From RGIG8124 sp045130665 (GTDB lineage Bacteria; Bacillota; Clostridia; Christensenellales; CAG-917): a stretch of 64,000 nt of DNA. The translations under genes were made by a program, and so were the position numbers. The notes beneath the pieces are model-generated. The model saw only the letters and a program-made list of their open reading frames with translations. It had not been told where the DNA came from and made no database searches. Below, piece by piece: positions 52,901 through 55,556 of this stretch. Numbering within the stretch: position 1 is the first letter of the stretch; the number at the start of each line of letters is the position of its first letter. The stretch lies in NCBI GenBank assembly GCA_045130665.1, contig JBGUQC010000004.1, forward strand, positions 558,001 to 622,000. Direction: 5' to 3'.

Positions 52901-55339
52901 ACCTAGAGCTGTTGCATCTAAATAAACAGTTTGATCTTCTAGATATAAACCAAGAACTAACTTTTTACCAACTTTTGTTGTTGAGTCTGATCTAGTTCTA
53001 TCATAAATTTCAATACATGCTGTTGAATTTAGGATGCTATTTAATCCATCTGATACGTCTAAGTTTGCTTCAATTTCAATTAAGAATTGATTATCAAATG
53101 TTTCAGCTACATCTAAAAGAAGTGAGAAGATATAATCTTCAAGAGAGTTGATTTCAATATCTGCAAGTTGTCCCTTTGCAACATAGAAATCTAACTTGGT
53201 TTCAAGTTTTAAGTAAATATTTCTAAGGTCAATCTTTTGTAATACTTCTGAAATTTCAGATAATGAACCAATTGAACCTAGAGATACGAAGTTATTATTT
53301 CCAACAAGGTCTACTAATTCTTTTGCTTGACATGTTGTTGTTCCGAATTTTGCATTAACACCAAGGTTAATAGCAGCACCATTAAAGATGCCTTGGTTGT
53401 CACCTAATGTGACTGTTAAACCAATGAGTTTTTCTTCACCAACACCAGAATTATAGTAGTTAAGAACGATTTCTGTAATAGGTAGTTTAGCACCATAGTT
53501 TGGATTGTCTATTTCTACTCCGTTATCATCCTTCTTCTTTGCTGGGAATATTAATTCTGAAATATAGTCACAAGCATCATTTACAACTGTAATGATTAAT
53601 GACTTAATGTTGAATAAATTGTCATATGGTGGATCTTCTTTAATAATTTCAATGTGGTTGAAGATATTAATAATTAAATCCATCGTTGAAGTTACTGTAC
53701 CAGATTGAGATGTTGCCTTTGTAACTCTGTATGGGATTGTACCATTTTCAAGCATTTCAAGTAATTGTTCGTATGTTTCAATTTCAGCTTGAGTTAATGC
53801 TTGACCAGAAGACATACCTAATCCACTTAACAAGTCAGTTAATAATGATTTAATGTTGATTCCGCTTAAAGCATCATCAATAATTCCAATTAAATCAACA
53901 TCAGTAATCTTATAACGACCAATTGAACCAATCATACCAGAAAGGTCTACATAGATTGAGTTATATGCACCTACATAGTAGATTGCTGCTCTAACATTAT
54001 CAGAACCTTTGTCCTTGATAGTGATAGATAAGTTGGTCTTTGTGTTATCCATAACGCAGATACTACCCTTAATTTCAATATTAACTGAATAGTCATGGTC
54101 GCCATTAATATCTATTAATGTGTTCCAAATTGAAGAACTTGCTGGGATTGTAGTATTGAGTAATTTGGATAATAAGTTTCCTAAAGCACTATCTATTTGA
54201 GTAACAGTAATTTTCTTTTCACTTAAATGGATACCAGCTGAAATAGCGATATCAAAGTCAAATACTGAATATTCTCTTGTTACAGACTTGAGAGTATCTG
54301 GGAGGAGGACGTACTCAGATATTCCATCTCTTTCTGCTTCATCTTTGAAGAGTAAGTTTGGATCTGTGCCTTTGGTAAGCTTATAGGCACCGAGAGAGAT
54401 TTCTAAGTCTTCTGTAAAGTAACCAAAATCATCATATGTATCTGTTTTGGCTGAATCGAGAGGGAAGTCCATAGAAATACCGAGGGAGGATAAAACGTTG
54501 TTTTCTATTTTTGCAGAAAGAACAATTGCAACTTCATCAGTTACAACAGCATCTAGCTTTGCCAAATCTAATCCAAGGATTTGATAAATGATATTTTGAA
54601 TATCATCGCTTAAGAAGCCGCCAACCACACCAAGTACAATACCGATTAGGTCTTTGAGTTGGAATGGAATGTCAATCTGTTCAACACCGTTTCCTAAGTC
54701 CTTAATATCAACAGTTTCAGGTAATAACATACCTGTTAATAAAGAACCTAAGTCACCGATACTGAAACCAATCAACGATCCTATATCAAGGCCCATCAAT
54801 TGGTTATAGAAGATGTCGGCAATGCTTGTTCCCTCAAACATATGGACGACTCTATCTACGACATATCCTAGGTCTATATTATCCGTATGAACTATTTCCG
54901 CGCCTTTCTTTATTCCAGTAAGGTCTGCGTAGCAAACCCCATCAATGTAATAAATGGCGACGACTTGGGAGGTTACATTATCTACGGTCGTCTTATCAAT
55001 CTTCAATAAGAGACGCGAATTACTTGTATCTCCTTGGTCTACGGAACCAGCAATCTGTAAGGTATATTTATTTCCGTCACCATTCTTTTTGAAATCTAAT
55101 CCAAGAATATGGTTAAAATTTAAATACCCACCAGTTGATGGTGAACTATTAAGGGCCGCTTGCTTGATTTTTTCCCAAGCATACGAACCACTGACTGTGT
55201 TAAGACTTTGATCCACATCAGGTGTATCAACGTCAATAACTTGAGGTTCAACGTTGTCATTACTATTATTGCATGCAAACAATGTGCAGCAACATACCAC
55301 TAATAGTACGACAACTAAAATTGCTAGTAATTTTTTCAT
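24218..55339 (-). CDS. Giant repetitive surface lipoprotein (about 10,373 residues)
   Basis: One uninterrupted frame of 31 kb. ATG 55339 has GGAGG five bases upstream; ten in-frame codons before it lack one. Residues 1-23 form a lipoprotein signal (MKKLLAILVV... LFAC) with acylated Cys23, so the protein is predicted to be exported by Sec and tethered to the outer face of the membrane. Residues 24 to about 7,700 repeat a beta-rich unit: an amphipathic strand region ending in a hairpin like GLYYVGGILYVDASNFG, then a Ser/Ala/Glu/Asp-rich linker, then a helix-strand block like IEIAFAQELISRVFEALG. At least 14 hairpins and 12 linkers are visible. Tyr-rich short repeats are inserted. The last ~2,560 residues are Ig-like repeats with F/Y-D/N-P-Y/F. 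There is no LPxTG, S-layer or C-terminal helix anchor. Bulk properties fit a long extracellular fibre. Function is unknown; see findings for hypotheses. Confidence 0.85.
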   Translation of the reverse strand: MKKLLAILVVVLLVVCCCTLFACNNSNDNVEPQVIDVDTPDVDQSLNTVSGSYAWEKIKQAALNSSPSTGGYLNFNHILGLDFKKNGDGNKYTLQIAGSVDQGDTSNSRLLLKIDKTTVDNVTSQVVAIYYIDGVCYADLTGIKKGAEIVHTDNIDLGYVVDRVVHMFEGTSIADIFYNQLMGLDIGSLIGFSIGDLGSLLTGMLLPETVDIKDLGNGVEQIDIPFQLKDLIGIVLGVVGGFLSDDIQNIIYQILGLDLAKLDAVVTDEVAIVLSAKIENNVLSSLGISMDFPLDSAKTDTYDDFGYFTEDLEISLGAYKLTKGTDPNLLFKDEAERDGISEYVLLPDTLKSVTREYSVFDFDIAISAGIHLSEKKITVTQIDSALGNLLSKLLNTTIPASSSIWNTLIDINGDHDYSVNIEIKGSICVMDNTKTNLSITIKDKGSDNVRAAIYYVGAYNSIYVDLSGMIGSIGRYKITDVDLIGIIDDALSGINIKSLLTDLLSGLGMSSGQALTQAEIETYEQLLEMLENGTIPYRVTKATSQSGTVTSTMDLIINIFNHIEIIKEDPPYDNLFNIKSLIITVVNDACDYISELIFPAKKKDDNGVEIDNPNYGAKLPITEIVLNYYNSGVGEEKLIGLTVTLGDNQGIFNGAAINLGVNAKFGTTTCQAKELVDLVGNNNFVSLGSIGSLSEISEVLQKIDLRNIYLKLETKLDFYVAKGQLADIEINSLEDYIFSLLLDVAETFDNQFLIEIEANLDVSDGLNSILNSTACIEIYDRTRSDSTTKVGKKLVLGLYLEDQTVYLDATALGIQKIKMDISSFIGDLLKKDDEEATSAADDESASGGIDIMALLSAIIGEVSLGKNYIEIAFAQELISRVFEALGVDLGNSISVSLFDAQGSGGLRITLGDGLNLAELELSLFATLQDQMELNIAIGGFDFAINSDTLEVPNPETFVDVWYNPYVWLDLAGELSIKINAETIDLTQNDALITAMQAAGYDTETLTTASIQILERIDVQYALAIQAAIDLTPLFDYLRGDTVIYTDNNNSQLLVQIDKISADGTKKLIGLYYVGGILYVDASNFGIDRIAIELDLFELIVKLILKDKYIELKGDELKTVAEGGYAGPRYVANKDAEGNVTYERDDVNGTYKYLFDVIKINPEDEATSAADDTTTLTDEEKAKLAIVIKGEISKQGVMISVVKGIVEMLNDLVGLDLDGISLWLNLGIESEYVEDINGEYKFVPADEGEYILNNIRGNYVAIEPGEAYTGKTYKHLGALLDRIGVQIHFGITDANGEDNNGVDVIVSKVGLEIGDGTKEIDTTELENTEYESIKIFNDKGDIAINQAYIELTGNVQLSATGTEGSYEDWSVGDWISAVVSQDSTTAQSILHGLLVRVGVNANISTTIGFRIALLARFNPEELLDVNYILSHSDLRIEIYKGDYGAVGSEQMLAISLIYEGDKGGIPNSTLFVDVDINILEETHLYIDGINLVTLLGLDKSEDESGNGGESSTPEASTPTEPSQQGSGEETPAVAAEEPGILDKIKDTGLLDDVGGLINNAIYSITASMDEIKVSFAKNLAAFVASIIIGTGNDTYVPLSEDENTTVAFTDRYAVIFLEVSGTTDPNYDEAIYYRHSNGNYYLIKNLETYSGTRFYAVYVPVYENLYYLNSNDEYTELLETEYYTSTKQRYVKYHNNYYAIDNKYFLFEQDNDGNYNEFEDTNGNFIPLTDAEASDVYSGKRYRLNYIEDAQGTFKLNEDGVTYSAITAEEKETYTGTRYSKEYVEDANGSYKFVYAMYDYIVDKDTGVETKWLKEFFPINPENSYIALNWGQTYSLGISVGISPVALGINLKQIRISLSENIAVTEAAINKSNYTNILGFDSLAIQTTISLDFALAGCDETNPYRIGDYISALLAELVLDFGVTIVEEDTDHNLLAADIKANWVLELAANLNLQDSAAAELMLEIKNIKSSEMILGIYLVNSNLYVDMGLLSDYDFVIEGTNFAALLTNLLNQLLGLDFGNSEATSAADTTNVDAGILLQLAERDIKLKITETLLFAIIGALVGSGDVDNVVDSLTKLGLKLDINLDLDIANVALSLDVNSTILDPANSVTETDVAGNKVYTTKVYRDFFSLSIAVENPQISFAPTDEFAASIDALVKNRIYSGIKLIAVRDADRSNDNAVLVATPQKMEQDVDYAINEVIPAGVYTYFDGYFYPANGQDATGYAYLYEPNVVYFTITTVADHSSLDATYRMYTARRFETDVDADKEFDRFDVFNNNPVLSFELSLYVDLNISSTYIQVDEAVAANYAAKDRYTKRLSDGRFVQDPDGLYIAQQLKMDELLDALMELPAIQDLLAGLKDNESMGDILAPLLDTLKARLSFAALYNAELNSIIKITIKGSLDLGILGIDTLLTTGDLNAINFSVPTLLSALNVGIEIDFNRYDSACMVGLYLVNGQVVIDLSDLSGPCIKAGLFDILGMFNVDIGGSEAGAAADLTSGINMETIGNYLNAIVKAIVVKTGTQTIPFNAGSYKTIDSLNIFFQSDIIERVLSLLFGRSFGIEGYELDESSSGIYLKFNDKRFSENPALVNEDGINPFKGVALELEASLVNGMYFDMATGLGFAIRVGTEVEDILSQEQLNKAVSITDYLENLFGTFGLTDPKGTYMSVDTYEATYGTDETRVDVTKRYTTTDGGISYVQDNAGEYVFIEDGVYVTVDQYARYFGVASLASKSRYHRSANFLQNNDGDYVKLENTYVTVAGYTAYTGIAVADIDKSQRYDLTAGGYVQSDTGALVFVDLIYVGIDNYCKVQVKDVADVDVTLRHVIASYTYTENIAGEWVKIVGTTNAGIAEKGVLVDYDLFTTIVPDSARYMFVKKVITSNPNGDYIRFAKGTKLTVTEYEYYAKKAASSDIRCDEDGTENPDGSYVILKETVIATLLEYCTYNNISDANIASKVPVVLRVAVKDQYDKWADEDADGYKDWTDSDNDGKDDKTGIETSTKLTLKDYNITFIPSEYSSQNIYVSLSARLYFNSSDINTISLGDLLANWIGDQTILASINDITSDGIAARIAANIDLASLDLSDGFNSILDSDFSNIELGAEFIKTDDQGYIVTDKYGNTTALAGLYLYHGTLYLNGYGLFEDANQYSYVPDFMNIVKNIANYGMSFDEFLNGLTAEIGIASSSAESSTSSERDATLELFAQDTSLQIVITKALISVILSVVLPELGSVDEIFDAFSISLGIDFGTIDYYNFAGADAAETATNLEQVYVEFAQEAQRYTIDAAVERASYVAGDGAAYLATTDYAGETIYVYSSEAQILNALTNDPATKVYDITFTANANGIYKAVYNVDGSRILYYACILPTNERYTYHATVDYELTNGYESSTYINNVKVVSQQGTYAKVTINNIDTYFNTEDYPLLYSKDGELFYSSLAKYYEAKSEYLQAEMVTAGDYFEGLLMITNGANKSYTYIEYNGVHYEVSGLYNRLSGYVIDPAGTSYSKLRVFNNIYEYGITLNINVEDINLGVQITGLRIEFGTGYSIMPDYIVDEETPGTYQLLTTYLAQTGKDISEIAKKDRYELTNKGYVQNDDGEFVRYDYREFPLVIFYDSTISVSFSVELELSIDEGVIDVGPLFEGLLGDLNGVKIEIPATTKGYSSAHFRLDFSLKLDMYDITNSEIVVELYAIGITGYESLWLGLYYISDVIYLDVALMGLPKLSITSFGFASYLNEIIRDIIGDSYSENVLPDDGDSTSEATTSDDSAVSQASASALDYDVLVAFNRRQIAVNIADTFIRWLLKLVVIDQESGATINDIVSEYLAASASLDVNFSNGVNLELAVSLGIEGARYTTIASEEDKALANGKFYAFKSAELGAYVIENGIFRALKPSDKVSSSLRYDLVANGDDNFFSTYEAAEAAGNVVAYQSKVANGINVEEYDYDLTLAIGIKNLNVSFNALHEFILTAEEMQEYTEIGELEHIVLNEVIDITSLLKNNSNIDLVPIIEHFFPEIDADSIITEITALSDNGGDIHRVFEADITMDISVAALMNYFRQIFTIGTANFNSDFSISDLVNIITTVLNKNDEFDLFTLLDDVTSYMDTSIIIRTKTAYDENTEEYKDIHNILALYMVGGQFQELTTNTTGVYGYKQDRTTFVDPEKRYSHYFKAADGRGTYYYDEQLGSYELVTANYVGDTYYYDSTYCYLNEKGEYYRKNGGVYLDLSYFNVPSLHVESTTIENLLSSLNLDDTINGLLGSSEASAPAEDDGVSVAEDVAVSQATFPLLSDEVTQYIRAFLYGLEITSSYTKILVQPNYINALIALLMGEDSSIKFDYLDDPSYDKKSSLKISVDTSSYNFITNVFASEREEGLSNSRFYQVLDMEEGQYVLNLIEYIMPIAEFTEEFGDPSDSTVIGFFEPGFMYRCNSIGQAQVDGDHVLFKRYEYQSRYDLSAAQLEAYEENGGMFYSIEASTAYVYVGNAYSILYNSTSDIPATLQNYGYFYGYGLVEVEPSVFENKYMPLTYNDGWKFNGSSYTGKVYVPDGRIEKLTSVSKSEKNYKYTDLETYYEPILYADGPWVLMDDGTYKLFLDLSLSEQNEVDNASGRYIMIDMALHGTVVATGVDTYESISLINADSKTVLYRTFNINSADRPIEMIRFNTSLKYNKYVAQVNGANQNIYVPAAVDSLLIRGTASETDVSAADVEAAAIAGTFKFYGYDITAQQYKALTYSASKWMLNGVEYTGIKYIMSVHDTYNPYVTIPSSTVEDEAFLSLNIYLWEHSITVDIFFPVFSGNDFTYQTVPEYAYINGSAIDKATYATSFAANCAYTYSATTYSKDNLYVTDTNKMVKYSAALGAWVEVTSNDQYAGTVYYIDYDGSYAVLANNEIISVVYSKELETWVYASNTTREVTGEILIANGSATFYGVVADEYVAVTYDTTSHDWYIAGTDTQYTGDVRLGSEPVKAARFSAEADYVYTPIDEEIFAFDASVDYFFLNGGEYHELSKNSIYVYVRADRKYEKVIDLDDTFNGDFTTPIIIGGIEYSTFQVGMPLENPTTIKKISLNHVYTRAQCRTEYTRDENGSYVRIKTPTSVSYGKWAYKLIDSATYTSYSASDAKIYVYDELTYTFLTVAQYNDKYETTLSEGDYSYKDILFVFDDKIDEYVSIADYSVEHSGFDFSHASIYLASGIEYVNTDDVYYISLALDGKFYMSAAKVYMSLSEYARESNANKYNEHTIYQAGVVARHSATGTYVKVLDPQGDYYMPVNDYKALEVKPTIDLTTNYNLRPEAGGTYIPATNGTYYSGNGTDFVKLASEMLDDGTLTVDGSGNVNNVYLYRHGSYISAGEVSSTDFINNSVETNYYILYSSGATNTLANVLGGLVGDLETAIQIASELEGSVLFTIQITYGGSLLLGTNLETNEFQFGLDVYNVEIAIDFWRAVYSDGTRNHVFGLYYDRDDTVGTSGLYLDMSYLLGDEAKIYVDTTAFSVEDLLNDLLYYEKEEVFEASAASEDAATSTSMYDAISQATGTNVNLSAAYFNIYTQAYGIAISAGFLKMLLNELVAGFEQYEGYIPNFTIFVRGELNPYSFSLGLILDDNEGKSMMEAGLYVSGLSTSIDTGSVLNFGGLSKYNNINQTTKDYSFYYGNFMRVDRKGTVSNYDSAQQYYGLDGTAKGYVKIESTDHSGVAGTWIYSESGVSAVAGNNYSSKVYTRDGMVRVADAAKAAYSIVSPIDYKKHNFTNEKANGDKYYGFVNNEFVELTYDVFGILDDAASGDDNDGYWYYTLSNEDAKVLATQRFRGTVYSTIPAYTADGKNNAIYNKETELWTYVEYDAFGNEIVDENGEVVTHIYNDDVVFLYKDTLYVSTQVYGKVDGTQYELTYNDGWKYTIGTTEYEFEGDAYKIDIAGLSTMDYTRLITLNLKDLIDGIKNDNFDVFSLLGGLESAEIGAEAEFTVTVKDILNFTQQMSTFLERDFNFVATALTDAGYSFETEFDLSIDLRAYVNLSSLIDGLKSGDSDVLSMLAGTAIYANIGLRTTYFATFDYNKPTWEPTTIQLIAQLVKDDDGNVLLNIYLDLSDFSVQFPNLGDLFDKVKYEGLNLSKLIGGGESSSAADSNAYAAAIDNGDVNMGLLGEIGIGGTIYAILDAVVGKIMISNDVLTIGFKEALIGSIVELLGTNLSDEAKAALPTLRVNDSKDTSGITLDFDDDGHIALYAIIGIESGLLTYSDESKYTSIAGTTISYAYDSISKTYYVSPVSADNTYVMISDSEYALKKYVDVLDRIEDDYYRPLLQAEKQLFKAVYTKDGNNYVATLYNPNLDVTYYKEVSAGVYEELTLGDKYLLVKTLYDASHNVVEPANYSSITIGATYYVETGNYTYNLVKEYSAITNADRVILGAQLYKISGNNYVATTFDRTATTTQYYIKSGSSYVALTPEQRLILLKALYTKSADVYTLASYDASSTDTYYFLDGYSMQLVKDGTGAYICLGVFDIELKVGRIKGTFNKPFSINLERDQDGVPFKAYKDITSMTLNLSVEFDISLFGNSDPGQSGNDNVVDLSEILNLIANVAQSAELIQSFAGAELYTRFKGDIGSNTAPSYKLSLNLFVDLADFSKLQASIVISRYDNYALDQTTEIITIVLFNDNIYVDLHALLGEAGYISIDNLGLTKILEDAVGSYLGHETATATSTADRDAVSSEASAANIIDDNVTDVTGVWGNAGYLLMTTFPRIFLVQLNSAAVNAIINRIRNAQGLEDSNYIPEIGALMIAFDSDNDQEQLFTNIYAKITDSFYFALEATKTVWSREKAPAAQMAGLVMDTSINVLGTNYTSSSAYFTSGHRNTIYGYQQGGYYALTDAEAAAYDGILYVDYTDDLTRPEYIVDSDLLFTKIGRNYVYTSASVTKVYMAPWSYETGKGDFHFFKYVQDEYEEITMYEGTRYSYEGGQYVEDDAGTHKYDAENDTYIALVGGTAAQVKAGEADYVNNYTGTIYISPYQMVYDIQSGNIGLEVVSLSVVGELNLSSQGLRQGQAEYTNSFSAWIGKFLADLLGEGDLLGGVLSGIDGNNIILNLPSQTINVVLNVKADINIAAIMKYGISGLLFSDLAIEIIEGTPINKTFMEIYYLGSSRLEPTGNIYTLTTNGNTFSDAIYLNLEGLGLGGIAFHGLAGLLGASTKKLSGTASSSAEAADAVAVSTASDEVAVSQASGSLYLELGIEHGGLSMKLEKSVLDLLIGMIGLDIDLSDMPMEYLEFDLRYSADDGGISSVDITAVLDSVGTQLSISLGDFSISMKERQLDVASLIAKASYGMAGLALSNVSGAGALIQTVIDNVNLGVSIHIDRKVDTIIEEGTAFGGIRANRVNKTSSITLTGKKEYCQVNSDAQTNYKLHLALTSYHPGYNGDALSDGGNANIYFYNNDLVLAGFNFLSGIASWFQNLLDPLDLGKLLSKENGSLFTFANEMGADLGGYSKPTTSSALSPADSGEEEITGDRRYKEGNYSYSPDLSGLIKSIEIDFCTSNNYHPFYANMGQIAVTATDMKYTSLHIEFNKEAFNELLCMIYIMLFSLFQGGGKDEETGETKKGIDNSDTQFFVNKSSLSWQTDGESGGSSLSGWGGSSDAMFNLFKSFDSLTTTAARVQKLEPYVKSMPVTLLKYILAMAGYLNLEGLAARLAGSTISNLTHLIGSILPLPFASMGSNVANPTAEIYIDLDPDPTKYGLTSSYHMTPGIQAIELYINASKTRYNSAQSYGARTAIYGNTIQAYGYTSERSATSTSSQTQYDVTLPKTSAHSSVSTNAQEFLVLRINPLNTENTSVTHSLLAFDEAATATVSGTVPTEVVIEDPANRAGYALVGSNQKELVLNATAYQDSSIFPSMANITFLNGYHSLGDGLVIGSQITWDSSTVDFTPAEGEKERVFAGYVYGYASNIVVAAVPVYVTNDYGFKSLKAYSYNSGWKESTITRNMTSDVSDLPDLVRISFQTGGTWTLGTVAKNLVGNNLSFSFKTGATPAWNYYVKRDDNGNVMLTTGTYNANLNGGFSTSGTTYYQHLDKDGKLYYTTSLNGTTKIYPEDITDPVYAQMDFNKTRMTGRTVPAGTIEWDYSSYRYDFASSSVEVRFTYSMGYMSGISHTITVPMSNVEIASSGISKFYKTSTAASDAGIKSFNNLSALDLATTLGKSGVITKADFINYITSYKYVDGKYTNNKSFGSGVKYYGIWDTTALEDALDAITVDGVVQYYKGIDVTIPFYVGGKNLSGDNCKKFILAQYTTADGNTEYGFNGNVDPKTVTNSKYAENGYIAQVVYIPIKIASAEVKSVNTEYNFNPYDGNTIDASVSSTDSQTSFGSTISLTFKGATKPQTRTYGDVVTISGPYFVNKKLITISVSESDLITPHADSDTDPMSVKGYIKRYVSYEGLENNDYELYVKISVGDDSTGGAQVFYKKINFTQMIASTTSIKVRDTFNPYWYLADEYSTLSVSFKGVTTPYIMTPDWEQVKYYSDAAMTKEITNIYKGGTIYAQVPAKYISSNVEYGSKYTMDKDGNVTYVPQNISLKLSVTSKSIKNVYFYNTDIYGIDFDDVRPKDLRKAENYTSRVYAPLNELSDPIILSVDTLTYATHPEYYFLAIDKTAENGMANYKAAWNALRGIDSTGSDYLQDVTIVLVESYNGDKDLVIVDSWNTTRYLPTYSSSRYVVSMTLGNKTVNTTITTPDYTLADIELNGSTFTVDSEDASVLYYDALTPWTIPTSVSANFASYTGEDVLVNDISVRFKGVGGINVSGDVVPSIDTLATDENNNKYLLMYVDAYATATAAKQTLEYKVIFNNLGAEITKVEFGYDGNSTADDLNLEASAASIGSMPTIARITISGDTPIVKEVAVTWELLGIVTVNELTEGIARRSARFGTGIDLADDLVIEVDGEVISDNYYEYSGHDITFALKVINATEIEIGNTTWTYDANATEIETQSYTLKTSEFTTGLPKTVNYKSTVEGSTLIVPLTVRWVNASTFEPLTYTIAGLTHTYVYAQVVADHITINYPVYLTIEPISIKNIVEVEEGTTYYYDPYGIITNSDLAGTDQQLLFESGSMQNVYLEGETMPLTYTAEIALVEEEALTEEEKANAIVINGTSGIVGITLLYNAGLYLKVVNGEEVKYYSYNYSDIKIAGGRIAIDTVNNKATVTSTNIVLDTEESNAGTLLYTFTSASLASTAVTLNNGSTYCVAVNNGSETRYMSFQYRGVSRDNVILSIANINASTLSVVLKNKYEVKVNIADDTILKATRATGTYVALTTSELKSVRNGGYAGQRYAYDASNKTYSTSSSGTYKYVTANDLFGTTVKLPITYVLADGVTVNSEIDVYIADRSIKRITEAKYRSIVVDPFYYSSFGSGLDGYGYPTTLNVTMKNTLVDGNATFDFKVELPDDKLIETALTSGAYINSGYQMKLAYQIDAKTFAYQYVTVPLTIINRTMTSEFLVVDNDYKLAKAVETMSKLTLTYINEDDASIVRYEYSKSNNRISAIYFDNAFSFDVSQIPDIMHITFSNGEGKDYHITKEITSAMSDETNAKSVQRMTVLIKVYNKDPSVAANNAVVIDEFSITVARSVTNVTKYNSNIVYDDDNNYNYTFDPYADYLDSVYNTKYKNTSNTNNFAQKGTFYVDGQYVLYSSYVNNYKDVRYVETTIKSMSQYSDWAVDKEATGANVYKLFENAGNPVYYKYNPDTKMYYIVDTNDGTDTYVFVYSVIDELDLEWNTSGMSYTYAGGVKNAQVTMSGANGVAKETINVPVQFIDKTVDNDDNRQGGIKIANSSATGATISNNVFTFDPFTVGSSEFLTARKEDGYTKARYAYDSTTGVYVLVNNYYNKAFNKYYTYNSSSDTYTSSSVEPDSYYDVSEAIYKYVAPVNATTLAGVNEVMTEGKYVEMTDYEIYGSLKYFPSTGKAVIDGQEINVDIVWAITSVTISYEGGTYYANAYINYNGEYNYYTGTKTNNVGTQRTSFKVVVTERTVVSASIPAAISGQTGYIAVNASTGVGTLNTYIDPYKYQAPTMPTSLTVNVKNGNSTTTKTFTEKSGDETPDYELVWSFSKFRPSYKGGVVYVQALLTGPDGITQTYRIPYAVYNMDITNVTTVAPSLSTNVRYSTYPYTSTVTNGEAATTYTIHPYAPVSQNLPSAYYVTMKQYPMSSVTFGSDGYASNYVISNSSTTINKTFSYAKVGMPAAYALKLSGGVVTDGVAADERYATIYFGSQQRVRVRYTLADVNPSGATFSLSTGNSYNLNTFSMPTQSGTATCVWFGYAQLLVNGKTIKQAVTFSAGDGSAVKLKGYDRAVTYYLRGAIGAVVDKNGTLLDTQTLTSDYVLYSSNNNSSYILTKGTIIPRYVSRTACYSVTVTAAGSITVSQLAGADTTGAAA
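39300..42280 (-). repeat. Tyr-rich short-repeat block in the giant lipoprotein
   Basis: About 1,000 residues dominated by units of about 30-45 residues with the loose pattern Y-x-x-L/I ... Y-x-G-x-x-Y ... D/N-G-x-Y. The two linkers that flank it are more than twice as far apart as the others, so the block looks like an expansion of inserts within one module. Confidence 0.55.
46366..46440 (-). other. Asp-rich calcium-loop-like motif in the giant lipoprotein
   Basis: About residues 2967-2991 read DEDADGYKDWTDSDNDGKDD, two consecutive D-x-D-x-D-G-x-x-D loops as in thrombospondin type 3 and EF-hand-like calcium sites. It ends a block of Tyr-rich repeats (about 46440-47390) and precedes the next beta module. 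Calcium binding is inferred. Confidence 0.65.
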
Positions 55340-55350
55340 TTTTCCTCCAT

Positions 55351-55377
55351 ATACATACGCCTCTCGCACGTATGCAT
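55351..55377 (-). promoter_or_regulatory. Hairpin in the 5' leader of the giant lipoprotein gene
   Basis: ATGCATACG pairs with CGTATGTAT across a 9-base loop (nine pairs, one G-U). It ends two bases before the GGAGG ribosome binding site, so it could affect translation or message stability, or be an operator at the DNA level. Confidence 0.5.
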
Positions 55378-55396
55378 ATACACTATAGATAAATTT

Positions 55397-55425
55397 ATTC
55401 TACCAAAATTCAACTATATAGTCAA
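55397..55425 (-). promoter_or_regulatory. Promoter of the giant lipoprotein gene
   Basis: On the minus strand, TTGACT (55425-55420), a 17-base spacer and TAGAAT (55402-55397). Same quality as the ribosomal promoter, so strong expression is expected. Predicted leader about 51 bases. Confidence 0.8.
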
Positions 55426-55480
55426 TACTATATATTCGCGAAAACAATACTATACAAAAGAGACAAATGTGTTTAAAAAA

Positions 55481-55511
55481 ATAATAAAAAAGAGCGTTAG
55501 AATGCTCCTTT
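55481..55511 (-). terminator. Intrinsic terminator of the hexosaminidase-deacetylase operon
   Basis: On the minus strand AAAGGAGC (55511-55504) pairs with GCTCTTTT (55495-55488), loop 8 bases, followed by a T-rich tail interrupted by one A. Confidence 0.8.
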
Positions 55512-55556
55512 TTAAAATATCTATAATTCAATTAGATAATCGTTGTAATAAAATTT

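Larger units (their letters stand above)
32200..55270 (-). repeat. N-terminal beta-module array of the giant lipoprotein
   Basis: About 7,690 residues. At least 14 copies of a closing hairpin recur, for example VAIYYIDGVCYADL, VLGLYLEDQTVYLDATALG, LIGLYYVGGILYVDASNFG, ILGIYLVNSNLYVDMG, WLGLYYISDVIYLDVALMG and TIVLFNDNIYVDLHALLG. Alternating hydrophobic residues before each hairpin suggest curved sheets with one greasy face. The pattern is reminiscent of LolA/LppX-type half-barrels in lipoproteins, but identity cannot be shown by reading alone. Confidence 0.6.

Noticed and set aside
24538..55211. Many plus-strand frames of 60-180 codons
   Set aside because: They are antisense to the giant lipoprotein, low-complexity (Leu/His/Ile/Ser-rich) and lack ribosome binding sites; they arise from the repetitive opposite strand.
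24218..55339. A CRISPR array or tandem DNA satellite within the repetitive region
   Set aside because: The repeats are at the protein level and diverged; no short identical direct repeats with unique spacers are seen.
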